Positions 53,960 through 64,000 of a DNA stretch of 64,000 nt are shown one piece after another. Origin of the DNA: Ligustrum vulgare. Taxonomy: Eukaryota; Streptophyta; Magnoliopsida; Lamiales; Oleaceae. A program made the translations under genes and the position numbers. A model generated the notes under the pieces. It had not been told where the DNA came from, searched no databases, and saw only the letters and a program-made list of their open reading frames with translations. The stretch covers positions 95,644,925-95,708,924 of the forward strand of contig OY743168.1 in assembly GCA_963555705.1 (NCBI GenBank). The letters are read 5' to 3'. How positions within the stretch are numbered: the stretch's first letter is position 1; each line of letters opens with the position of its first letter.

Positions 53960-55600
53960 TGTAGCGATCGAGAATTTTCTTTAAATTATATAGAAATTTT
54001 TTTTATCGAAAAACGTGTCGCTAAGATTTAACCCCAAATTTTATTTTAAAAATGAAGCGTTTTCGTCTAGCCATTAGCCAGTGAAATTAAATTTATTTTA
54101 ATCCGAGTCCAATTCCAAATTTATTAAAAAAATATCTCAATTTTCCTTATTAAATTATTTTAAGTCCAAATACGAAATTCAATTTTATCACAAAATGTAT
54201 TTATTCTCAAATTTATTTTTAGTCCAAAATATATCAATTTTAAATACATTACCTAATCAAAGTTAGTCTAATTTTTAGTTAATTATCCTAAACTAATCCT
54301 ACCAACTAATCCTGATCTATATCCACCTAATTTCACCCCACGATTTCTCCTTCTTTCTTTTTCTTTTCCACCCATTTCATCATCATATTGTCCCAAACAA
54401 ACATCATGCTTTAAATCCCTTTCCACTTCATCCTCCACCACTAATCAATTTCTTTTCTTTTTCTTTTCCCATCACTTTATCATTTTAAATTCTCTCCACC
54501 CACACCAACTCCAAATTGTCCCCCCCAATTCATGCTATAAATAGAGCATGATTTGAAGAGGAAAAATGCACCAAGACAAGAGAGAAAAATATAGAGAGAG
54601 AAAAAAATAGTAGAGAGAAAAATTGAGAGAAATATTTATTTTCTCGTGAGTATTTTTAAGATCTATTATTTCAACCCTATAGTTTAATATTCGTTTTGAG
54701 TTCCAACTCAACTTTTGAAAATTTACATTTTAGTCCCTCAACTTTCAAAAGTATTCATTTTAGTCCCTCAACTTTCAAAGTATTCATTTTAGTTCCCCAC
54801 TTTCAAATCATCAATTTTAGTCCTTAAATTTTAAATTATCATTTTTTAACTATAAATTTCAAAATATTAATTTAACTTATTATTCTAATTGGTTAGACGA
54901 AGCGTACGGAGATTTGAAAGATTGAAGTCATTCCCGCTCAACCACACTCGTTAAGTTTAAGGTAGACTCGCCCCCACTAATTTATTTATATTATAATTGT
55001 ATGTGTTATGTGGATTTACGTGATTATATGCTTAATTGCATAAAACAAGAGTATCTCTTATGAGATAAGACAAGAGGATCTCTTATGAGATCAGAAGAGA
55101 AATTTATGTTATGCATGTCATAACTTATATGCGTTAGCGCATAAGAGAAGAGTATGTTCATTTGCATTCACTATGTGATGCCTATGATTAAGAAGAGAAT
55201 GTCATTGTATTATTTGCATAATTACGTGTTCAATTATCTTGTAAATTAATTATTGGTGATGAGTCTACTGAGTATTTCTTTTGAAATGCTCATTCCGTTT
55301 TTAACAACATTTGCAGAGATCGGAAGCGGTGGCCAGTGATGGGCAATGATGGAAAATATTTATTTTTAAATTATTTTGAAAGTTGAGATTTTTGGAACTT
55401 GTTTATTTATCTGAGCTTGGAAATTTTATGGAATGTTTCTCAAGTGAATTTATTTAAATGTGAGTTTCGTTGAAAATTTTCAAATGAATGTGATGTTTGG
55501 ATTTTCTTAAAATTCATTTATTTCCGCAATATTTGTTAAATATATATTTTAAAGAGAGACGAAGTAGTGTTCCGGGTTTCACGGAACTCGGGGTGTTACA
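53960..55600 (+). mobile_element. Solo LTR, 1641 bp
   Basis: TGTAGCGATCGAGAATTTT to CTCGGGGTGTTACA (inverted TGTA/TACA), with a perfect 5-bp duplication AAAAT (53955-53959, 55601-55605). TATA box TATAAATA at about 54537. Pyrimidine-rich stretches and repeats of TTTAGTCCCTCAACTTTCAAA lie downstream (54733-54830), probably in U5. No coding sequence. The same LTR family is truncated at 11903. Superfamily not proven; Ty3-type is likely from length and ends. Confidence 0.9.
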
Positions 55601-55605
55601 AAAAT

Positions 55606-56194
55606 GGCCAAGAATTATTTTTGAAAAGTGTTTTACTTTTATATATAGTATGATTTAAAAGAAAAAAAATGATAAAAATGGTAATCCACAGTCCTCAAAT
55701 CAATAATAGTGGCCGCATCATCGCATTGAAAAGCTAAATAATAGGTCCAAATAAGCGCAATTTGTAAACAATAAAGTATTTAATTAAAGAATCAAAACTG
55801 GTTTTTTTGTAGCTTAATGTGATTTCACTTCAGATAAATAAATTTCTATCTAACTGAAAATTTTGCAGAGGAATTACTTGTAAATACGTTTCTTCATCTT
55901 TTGCGTTAGAATCAAAGATTTTCTATATCAATACGAAGTTTATTCAAAAATTAAATATAATTGAATAACAAAATTACAGGATGACATCGAAAGCATATGA
56001 AATCTATAAAAAAAAATTAAGTACTTATTAACCCTAACAAATAGTTATGCAAACAATAAAAATATTTCACTAGCCTAAACTTCAATTTGTGTTGATGGCC
56101 GCGAGACAATATTTGAGACATCATATGGAATTATTGTATCAACATCCATTCAAATTAAATTGATATTTGTTTCGGTAATTTTTCTAACCTTGAC
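55606..56194. other. No gene recognised
   Basis: AT-rich spacer after the solo LTR. Confidence 0.3.
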
Positions 56195-56299
56195 ATGGCG
56201 AGATCAAAAGCTGATATTTTGTTGGAAATGATGATCCAGACTTCCAAAAAACCTGCAAAAAAGGCAGCGAGGGATGCCCTCGTCGCCCCTCCGGTATGA
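56195..56299 (+). other. Possible short first exon
   Basis: ATG at 56195 opens 34 codons, MARSKADILLEMMIQTSKKP and then a Lys/Ala/Arg-rich stretch, ending exactly where a good splice donor (CCG|GTATGAG, 56295) occurs. It could be the first exon of a host gene or of a retroelement gag; no acceptor or second exon was found in the repetitive DNA that follows. The minus-strand frame over the region (56184-56480) is less convincing. Confidence 0.25.
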
Positions 56300-57439
56300 G
56301 AATTAGTATTCTGGAGAGAAGTAGAAAATATATATAACTGGAATATATGTAAAGAATTATGAATGAATATATGTGATTAAAAAATCTGTATTTATAGGAC
56401 TGAAAAAAGCCCATAACCTTCTTTAATTGAAGAATGAGTCTTTTTGATATAAACTTACCTTTTAAGGGGAATTCTATCATTACAAGAATAAAGTTCCCCT
56501 TTTTTTAGGAGGTTTCTCATAAGATACGTCTTGTTATGGAGGTCCAAGATGAGGTCCATGAATGAAGCCCATTAATGAAGAAGGTTCGAAGTCCTATCCA
56601 TGTTGGGCTTCTAAGCGTGATGTGGCCGGGACAAGCCGACAATATATCTTATCATGAATGAGATTTTTTGATGAGGTCGGGTGATGAGGTCGGGAGAACC
56701 CGACCTCTATGGGGAGGCAAGCCCGGGCATTTAGATCGACCTTAAAGACAAATGAATCGAAGATCGGGCAATATCAAGTCGGGCACATAAGTCGGCCATA
56801 TTATCAGAAGGGGCCGATCTGCTTACATTCCAATTACCCGGCCTATTTTAGGACGACTTAAAATTCCCATGATCAAGTAATATTCTAATAATGGAATGAC
56901 AAAAAATATACCGATCATTAGCCCCCGTGCGTCAGAGGTCGAGCGCCTGCCTCTAGACGTATGTCATATCAAGTTTAATTATTACTATAGTAAGGTTAAG
57001 GTCATGCTATGAAACATGCTATGAAACAGCGATCTCACTTCTAGCAAAATACTTTCACTTACCAAATTTTGAGAACAACTGAGAATGTTCTTACATTCGT
57101 CCCCATGAGTTTCACTAATTCACAAGTAGAGGTCTTGTCCTTTATGTACCAGACAGTGGTTGAAGACCCTATATTTATGGAGTAAGTAGCACAATCCAGG
57201 TAGAATCAGGTTATTCAGATGGTTTGGAGACGTAGGAGTCTTGATGGCAGTATTAGGATAAGGTTGTATAATCTCCAGTTGCCATATAGAAGTAGGATTA
57301 TTTTTTTTAGCTGCCCATGCAAGACAGAATTTAGACTAATTATAAGCTCCCGTGCATCCCTCATCGAGCTCGGGGAGAGATGGACATGAAACAATGAGAC
57401 ATCGTGGTTTTGGTAGGATGTGATTCAACTGTTATGTTG
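56300..57439. other. Repetitive DNA with GGTCGGG motifs
   Basis: From 56560 the motif GGTCGGG(C/A) and its relatives recur (GAGGTCGGGTGATGAGGTCGGGAGAACCCGACCTC, 56685-56715, forms a hairpin). Resembles the non-coding part of a large LTR retrotransposon. No protein domain. Confidence 0.4.
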
Positions 57440-57830
57440 CAGCTTACGTTAATAAATAATAAGCCAATCCCATGTTAAGTAATGAGCTCGAACTTATGTT
57501 TAAGCTAGGAACAAGCCGAGCTTATGTTGAGTAATGAGTTCAAGCTTTTATTAAAAAATAATAAGTTGAGCTCATGTTATGTAAGAATAAGCCTATGTTA
57601 TGTTAAGGAATGAGCTTTGGTTTATGTTGGCAAGAATTAAGCATGAGCTTATGTTAGCAAGAATTAAGGACGAGTTTATGTTATGTAATAAGCTTGAACT
57701 TGTAGTAAGGAAGCATAAGCGGAGCTTATGTTATATAATAAACTCGAGCATTATGTAGAATGTAAATAAGTCCGAGCATGTAAAGTAATAAGCCTGGGCT
57801 TATGTAGATCCGGGGACTTCATTATGTGAT
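57440..57830. repeat. AAGC(C)GAGCTTATGTTA minisatellite, block 1
   Basis: Units of roughly 40-50 bp built on GAGCTCGAGCTTATGTTA and AATAAGCCGAGCTCATGTTA, much diverged. Confidence 0.7.
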
Positions 57831-57949
57831 TTGATTACTTGACTGCTTGAGAATGGCCATGTGTACTTGCATGAGCAAGTATCTAATTGTTTGCTCGTGG
57901 TTCAGGCTTTGAGCACTTGTGCGTGGGCAAGAAATAATTTTGCTAGGTA

Positions 57950-58850
57950 GAGTCATTAATAACTTGTGAAGGTTGTGCTATGTGACCGACCTTGTAAATT
58001 ATTTTTATAAAGAAGGGGGTCAAACCCTTCACTTTGTGATTTTTAGGAATTTATTTATAAGGTCGGGCATTGTGGCAGACTTTGTAAATTTTTGCACAGA
58101 GAATGGGCTAAATCCTTAATTTTGCGTAATAGTTGGCAGGTCGGGCATGTTGAAGATGGCAGCAAGCCCGGGTTTTGAACTTGTTTTCATAAAGATTTTG
58201 TAGACTTGTGTTTTACCCGGGGTATGCCTCGTGGACTGCTTGTAATTTTTGTGAATAAATTCACAAGTTTTGATTGAGCATATGATACTCGTGTTTTGTT
58301 CATAAACTGATCCCACTGGTCGGCGTTTGAACCAGTCTCGTTACTTCAAGAATAGTTTGAAAAGGTCGTGTTTGTCCGACCTTTTGAGTTTCTAGTTCAA
58401 AGAAAGGGGCTAGCATTTATAATTTGAAGCATTATTATACAGGTCGGTCATGGCTGACCTTATGGACTTTAGAGCAAAGGAGGGGTCAAGCCCTGCCCTT
58501 TTGTGAGTTTATGAAAAAAAAATTGTAACGTCAAGCGAGGCCGACCTTGTAAATAATTTACACAAAGAAGTGGTCAATCTTTTGACTTTTTGAATTCATA
58601 GAAAACAACTTGTAAGGTCGAGCAAGGCCGACCTTGTAAATAATTTACACAAAGGAGTGGTCAGGTCCTCGACTTCGTGTTTTCGAGGAAATAGTTTATA
58701 AAATCGTGCCATATGACCGACCTTCTAAATTATTTGACTTTGTGTAGTTTAAGGGAATGGATAGTCAGGTCGGGCATGATTGTTGATCCCGTAAATTACT
58801 CGTGCTGAAATAATTCGTCAGGTCGGACATTTTGGTCGACCTTATAATTT
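57950..58850. repeat. Diverged tandem repeats (GGTCGGGC..CCGACCTTGTAAA)
   Basis: Imperfect units of about 80-110 bp: GTAAGGTCGAGC, AAGGCCGACCTTGTAAAT, TTACACAAAG and GTGGTCA recur from about 57950 onward. They grade into the 51-bp array at 58857. Confidence 0.65.
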
Positions 58851-58856
58851 ATTTAT

Positions 58857-59162
58857 GAGGAAATAATTTGTAACGCCTTTCCATATGAGACATTGTAAAT
58901 TATTTGCGAGGAAATAATTTGTAACACCTTGCCATATGAGACATTGTAAAGTATTTGCGAGAAAATAATTTGTAACGCCTTGCCATATGGTACATTGTAA
59001 ATTATTTGTAAGGAAATAATTTGTAACGCCTTGCCATATGAGAAATTGTAAATTATTTGTAAGGAAATAATTTGTAACGTCTTTCCATATGAGACATTGT
59101 AAATTATTTGCGAGGAAATAATTTGTAACGCCTTACCATATGAGACATTGTAAATTATTTGA
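58857..59162. repeat. Six tandem 51-bp repeats
   Basis: Units start at 58857, 58908, 58959, 59010, 59061 and 59112, an exact 51-bp period: GAGGAAATAATTTGTAACGCC, then TTGCCATATGAGACATTG, then TAAATTATTTGC. 51 is a multiple of three, so a minus-strand frame (58853-59293, 146 codons) stays open as 17-residue repeats (IIYNVSYGKALQIISSQ). Probably fortuitous. Confidence 0.95.
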
Positions 59163-59339
59163 CCTTGTGTTTTTGTGAGATAATTTCTAAAGTTATCCTT
59201 TCTGGTCAGTATTGTAAACCATTCTCGATGTGATTGTATGGTAGGCCTAGTTGTTTTTGTTCGATGACCGGAGGGCATAGAAGCTAAACTCATATTGGCA
59301 AGGGATTATGGCTTGTATTGATAATAGAACCTATTGATA

Positions 59340-59870
59340 TGTTTAATCAAGGAGTAAGCCGTGATTATATTAAGTAGTAATCGTTAGCTTATGTTAAGAA
59401 GCAATAAGCTGAGATTATGTTAATTAATAATCTTTAACTCATGTTGAAAAGAAATAAGCCGATCTCATGTTAAGAAATAATAAGCTCGAGCTTATGTTAA
59501 GAAGTAATAAGCCGAGCTCATGTTAAGTAATGAGCTCGAGTTTATGTTTAGGCAAAGAATAAGCCGAGCTTACGTTGAGTAATAAGCCCACGCTTGTTTT
59601 TACAGGAGTTATAGACCGAGCTCATGTTAGCACATAAGTCCGAGCTTGTGTTAGGAAATAATAGGTCGGGCTCACATTTAAATAACGAGCTCAAGTTAAT
59701 ATTAAGGAATGATAAGCTGAGCTCATGCTAATAAATGAGCTCGAGCTTATGTTAAGGAATGATAAACTTAGCTCATGCTAATTTAATGAGCTCGAGCTTA
59801 TGTTAGGCAAGGAATAAGCCAAGCTTATATTGAGTAATAAGCCCAAGCTTGTTTTAGCGGGAATTTAATT
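59340..59870. repeat. GAGCTCGAGCTTATGTTA minisatellite, block 2
   Basis: The same unit as 57440-57830, so one minisatellite was apparently split by the GGTCGGGC repeats, or both belong to a larger higher-order unit. Confidence 0.75.
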
Positions 59871-61337
59871 GATTCAAAGCAAATATTTTTGAAATTAATA
59901 TGATTAGCTATTGAAGAAAATGGTTGGAGCGTGTTAATCAATGTAAATTGTACCTAGGAAGGTTATGCTAAAGTATATTAAGTGTTTCTATTGGTGATCA
60001 CATAGAAAAATGATATTTTATATAATTGGTCACTATGTGAGTCACTTTATAATTTACTATTTAACTCAGCTAATTTTCAGATTATACAAACTTTAGAAAA
60101 AATAGCACGAATCATCATGGAAACAGATCAAATAAATTCAAAGTTAGCAAGGAATTGAGTTCAACTAGTGCATTATTGATTTGATCATACTTGTAAATAA
60201 CGAGACCAAAATTGCAATCTCATTTCATCAATTAAATCAGCATATTAATAGATTATGAGACTTTCAAAGATCAATAATTAATTGATTGTAATCCTTTAGG
60301 CATATTGCTTATAAACCATAATGGCTTTGTAAGAATTGTATTAAGAACGTTCCCTTTTGAGTCTTGGTCCCAGCTCTCGACTTGTTCTAAGAAGCAGAGG
60401 GACCAACAAATAAGCATATCACAAGCTATTGCCGATTTAATAAACTAGTCTCAACTTACCGAATAGATTATCATTTTATTTAGCAATTATCACAGATAAT
60501 ATGGGATTGCAAAATTTTTGAGCTATAGCACATGATCAATATTATGCAAGGATTATTGAATTAATAAAGAGTGTTAGGGTACACCTTGTTTTTGCACTTC
60601 CAAGGGCAGATTCAGAAATGACCAAGAACCCGAGGAAATCCATGCTTAGCATTAAGCGGTATTTGCGTTGGCGGCTTTGATCAAAAGGCTTAGCAATTAC
60701 AACTGGAGGCCATATTCCACCATAATTGATAGGAGATCCGGTTGAGGCGTTTTATCCAAATCTCGTATGAGAGACATAAATTGAAGTTAAATCAAGGTTG
60801 CTGCAACTTTATCAAATCCAATAAAATGTCAAGTAACTAATGATATGGTGTTAAAAGCTTTCCATTCTTTAATGGAAGCAAATGAATCCTGCAAATGAAA
60901 TTATCTCAATGTCTCCCTCTACAATTAATGCCAACAAGGAAGAAATAACAAAACGTAGTGACTAGAGGCTCTGCCAAAGTAAGCTTCAAGTGCAAAATCT
61001 TTGCAAAATATAGTGAACAAGTCTAGTGAATGATGCAAAAAATGGTACTCAATATAGAAGTGCAGCATGTGACACGAAGGATTTGCATCTGAGTCATCTT
61101 TCACCCATCCTAGCTAGATTATAGATGGAAATAATGATAGTGACATGTATGCTAATGCCAAAGATATTGACTCGAATAATAGAAAACAGATTTTGGTGCT
61201 TTATGGATTCTTATTTATTGAAGGTGATGAATTGGTTAAATAAAATAAAGGAATCAAGGTTGATGGCCTGCGATCTTCTATTATTGAGCAATAGTCAAAG
61301 CCAATAAGAAAAAAATGATTGAATTGGGCTTTTTATA
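59871..61337. other. No gene recognised
   Basis: AT-rich spacer. A 60-residue frame at 61125-61307 and a short helical frame near 60785 have no recognisable domain. Confidence 0.4.
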
Positions 61338-62813
61338 TGATAAGTGCATTTTATGCACTTATTTACGTGCTTAAATTAGGATTTTATATAATTATTTGCG
61401 AATAATGGCCACTAATTTCTCTATCATTTGTACCTATTTCAGTTTTATTTCGAAATCAAGAGAATGGAGCAATTAGAGGAAAGAATGAGCAAAAGGGGAG
61501 GAAATTGAACCAAAATTGAGCAAAGCAAGAGTGCTGGACGCAGAACATGGCTAAAGAAGGAGAATAGTGGAAGAAAAGATGAAATCAAAGATTTTCAAAA
61601 GTATGAGGATCAAATTGCTCAAATCAGAAGATGGGGACTTGAGGAGAAATAAAGGATGAGGACCAAGTTGCAGAATTTAAAAGAAAAAAAATTACATTTG
61701 GAAATTTAACCGTGCGGCCGCACGGTTAAATAAGGCATGCGGCCGCACGAAGGAAAAAACAGGCGACTGAACGATGGCTTTTCGAGGCTGCGACCGCAAC
61801 TTTTGAACCATGCGACCGCACAGTAGTATCGACTGGGCCACTGGTGGGCTTTTCACGCGAATTCTGATTTAATTCACCCCTTTTCGCCTAGGTCAGAGGG
61901 GGGACATATATATAGAACATAACACACGAAATTTGGGATTCATTCTTGACCTAATACACCAAGAAGCACATCAAGGTTTTGAAGAGCGGAGTTGTGAAGA
62001 TTTATCCAAATTTTCTTGGGATTTTCATATTATAGGTGATGAAGTTCTTTTATATTTGTGATTTGCTATTAACCATGTATCTAGGCTAATTTTCCATTGT
62101 GTTAGGATTATGATGAAGTCTTAGACAATTATTTCCTGCTTTGGCTTACTTAATCTTATGACAATTGGTATTTTGAGTTATTGATTCGTATTTATTTTCA
62201 TCTATAATTTTGATGCATGAATTATATGATGTATGTGGTGAATTTTTATGATCGAAAGAGTGGAATTTCACTAGACTTGAATCAATAGCCATAGGGTTCG
62301 ATAGGGATAGAAATATACCACTATGTCCTATGTGATCTTTTCATGTTTTGCTTGTTTAATGCTTTCCTAAATATTAGCATTCATCATAGAAATATAGGTG
62401 GATCGTAATTAGGAAAATGCTTAATTCTTGTTCGAAAGAGAGTTTTAGGCATTATAGAAACATTGATCGTCAATAATATACCTTGTCTTGGGTTATTTGA
62501 ATCAAAGTATGAAATATCAATACTAAGATGGATTCTAAATCCTAGCACTTCATTTACATATATTTGTTAAACAAATCTTGAAAATCCCATTTGCTTATTT
62601 ATTTGATCATTAATTTTAGATTTCTCTGGTAATTTGGTCTACTCATTTAGAATCTCTTATAAATCACTGAAAATTCATTCGTTTCGGTTAAGGTTAATAA
62701 TTTAAGAAAATATATCTAACCAAACCTTGTGGGAACGACATTCGGACTTAAATCCATTGTATTACTTGTTCGATACCGTACACTTGCGATAAGAGTCAAG
62801 ATTTATTCGATCA
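61338..62813 (+). mobile_element. Solo LTR, 1476 bp, with palindrome pairs
   Basis: TGATAAGTGCATTTTATGCAC to TTATTCGATCA (inverted TGAT/ATCA), flanked by a perfect 5-bp duplication TTATA (61333-61337, 62814-62818). TATA-like TATATATAG at 61907-61914. GC-core palindromes at 61712-61821 lie upstream of it. TGATAAGTGCAT-type ends recall Ty3-type plant LTRs. No coding sequence. Confidence 0.9.
61712..61821. repeat. Two pairs of TGCGGCCGCA-type palindromes
   Basis: GTGCGGCCGCAC (61712-61723) and ATGCGGCCGCAC (61737-61748), then GCTGCGACCGCAAC (61787-61800) and ATGCGACCGCAC (61810-61821). Spacing within pairs is about 23-25 bp. They lie 90-200 bp upstream of the TATA box, paralleling the other solo LTR. 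Confidence 0.85.
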
Positions 62814-62818
62814 TTATA

Positions 62819-63474
62819 TATTACCCATCCACCTTGATTTTTGTTCATACATAAACTGTTCAGGGTATAACATGAAAATTTGAACCTGATAGTAATGTAT
62901 AACATTTGCACATCATCATTCTAAATTTTCTAAATGAAAATTAACTTGTCAACAATATTTTTGGCAATGGTCCTGTATTTCTTTACATTTGAAAATTGTT
63001 AATTGAGAACATTGTAATGGTTGGCAAGAGACAAAGTGAGTCACAAGTGAAAAAAATTTGCAAATGTAATGAGCAATAGGAGTTGACAAAAGAAAATTGT
63101 AGCTATGTAAATAAAAATAGGAAGGAAGATGGAATAGATAAAATGATTACTCCCTTTCCTGCTGTTTTGACTGCTCTTGATTATACTTTGGCAGCAGATT
63201 CTTGACTCAATCCTATCCACTTTGACAGTTTTGCAACTGGTGTTGTTATCTTGCCATGGAATGAGAAGGAACCTGGCTTAAATGTTGACAGGAATCCAAA
63301 ATGTGGTTACTGACAAGAGAAAGCTCTGGCGTGATGTATTAGATAATTGAGACTTTCGGAACTTCCATGGGGAATTGGTCAGTTTCATCGATCCAAGGGT
63401 TCTTCTCCTTGGCTGGATTTATAGTCGTAAGAGCTTTCCATACTACATTATTACACTTGAACCCTGTTCTAAAG
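62819..63474. other. No gene recognised
   Basis: AT-rich spacer grading into somewhat more balanced composition from 63140. No domain seen. Confidence 0.3.
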
Positions 63475-63851
63475 TCAATTTCCAAGTCCTGACTCCCCTC
63501 TCAATCCTCCCATTGGCCTCAAAGTATGCCAATTCATACCAAAGAGATCTTCTTGAGGTGCCTCCAAATCAATATAGAGTCGTTCTAGAAGGTTCCATGT
63601 ACCAATCGGATAGCTGTAGATTTTTTTTATCCAACACAAATAGTTTTCTTGAAGGCAAAGAAAAATAATTGCTCGGACATAGGAAGTACTCGAGGACACA
63701 AGGTAGTAATGTTCATCTTCAAGGCATCACCGACCACTGCCATCAAATCCTTCGACAGAGCGACTCTAACCTCCCCATTGGGATCTTCCATTTGTGTAAC
63801 ACAAGAAAAGCATTTATCATCAGCACCTTTGTTGGTTCTGAAAATATGCAC
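63475..63851 (-). pseudogene. Unidentified coding remnant
   Basis: Two overlapping minus-strand phases look protein-like: 63851-63627 ([34 protein letters not shown]) and 63699-63475 (GTWNLLERLYIDLEAPQEDL), with a third phase giving YELAYFEANGRIERGVRTW. Composition is more balanced than the surrounding spacer. A frameshifted old gene or transposon fragment is likely; the family is not recognised. Confidence 0.3.
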
Positions 63852-64000
63852 TAATCTATACTAGGATTGCCATCGGTCCAATCTTTTGTTAGATAGCAAA
63901 ATTGCAGCCCCTCCCCTTAGAAATAGGCAATTAGAAACGAGCATTGACCTCTCGTTCCCAAATACCAATTCAGGGTAATGTTCTCCATATTTGTAGGTGA

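Noticed and set aside
57440..59870. CRISPR-like array
   Set aside because: Repeats are diverged and contiguous without unique spacers, in a eukaryotic genome; they are minisatellites.

Overview
This is plant nuclear DNA, most likely from a eudicot. The evidence is a canonical plant UDP-glucose 6-dehydrogenase gene with a 5'UTR intron, a plant C2H2 zinc-finger repressor with an EAR motif, cytokinin-activating LOG-type sequences, AT-rich spacers, and dense plant transposons (hAT, MULE, Helitron, SINE, LINE, Copia-like and Ty3-like LTRs). The species cannot be named from sequence alone.

Layout. 1-3.4 kb: gene-poor DNA with an RPL39 pseudogene and two small DNA transposons. 3.46-11.9 kb: a decayed endogenous caulimovirid (pararetrovirus) covering about one genome length. 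It begins near its tRNA-Met primer site and carries coat protein, movement protein, protease, reverse transcriptase/RNase H, transactivator, promoter and several small ORFs; an LTR truncates its right side. 11.9-13.8 kb: that LTR fragment, split by a MULE-type element full of TTGTGACC repeats. 18.1-20.7 kb: the UGD gene. 21.1-23.2 kb: a second MULE of the same family. 25.4-27.1 kb: the zinc-finger gene. 28.0-34.4 kb and 39.5-45.7 kb: two members of one short-LTR retrotransposon family. Each carries, antisense to the element, a LOG-like gene and a second unrecognised gene. Between them lie a SINE, MITEs, broken LINE segments and a solo LTR. 45.7-51.1 kb: repeats and a two-zinc-finger pseudogene broken by a MULE plus a hAT element. 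51-64 kb: AT-rich and repetitive DNA with Helitron ends, two solo LTRs and a minisatellite nest.

Only two ordinary host genes look intact: UGD (cell-wall nucleotide-sugar synthesis) and the C2H2 repressor. A third intact frame, the LOG-like ORF at 30061-30714, lies inside a retrotransposon. Insertion boundaries were fixed by target-site duplications read directly: AAATC, ATCAC, TATAG, AAAAT and TTATA (LTR elements), CTAAGAAC and CAACCGTG (hAT), AACTCCTTA/AATTCCTTA and GCAAC(C/A)GTG (MULE), GCTTAGAATTATT (SINE).

The most unusual items are the retrotransposon family carrying a LOG gene antisense, a pararetrovirus with two successive aspartic-protease motifs in adjacent ORFs, and paired GC-core palindromes upstream of the TATA box in two different solo LTRs. 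All alignments and identities were judged by eye; no searches were run.
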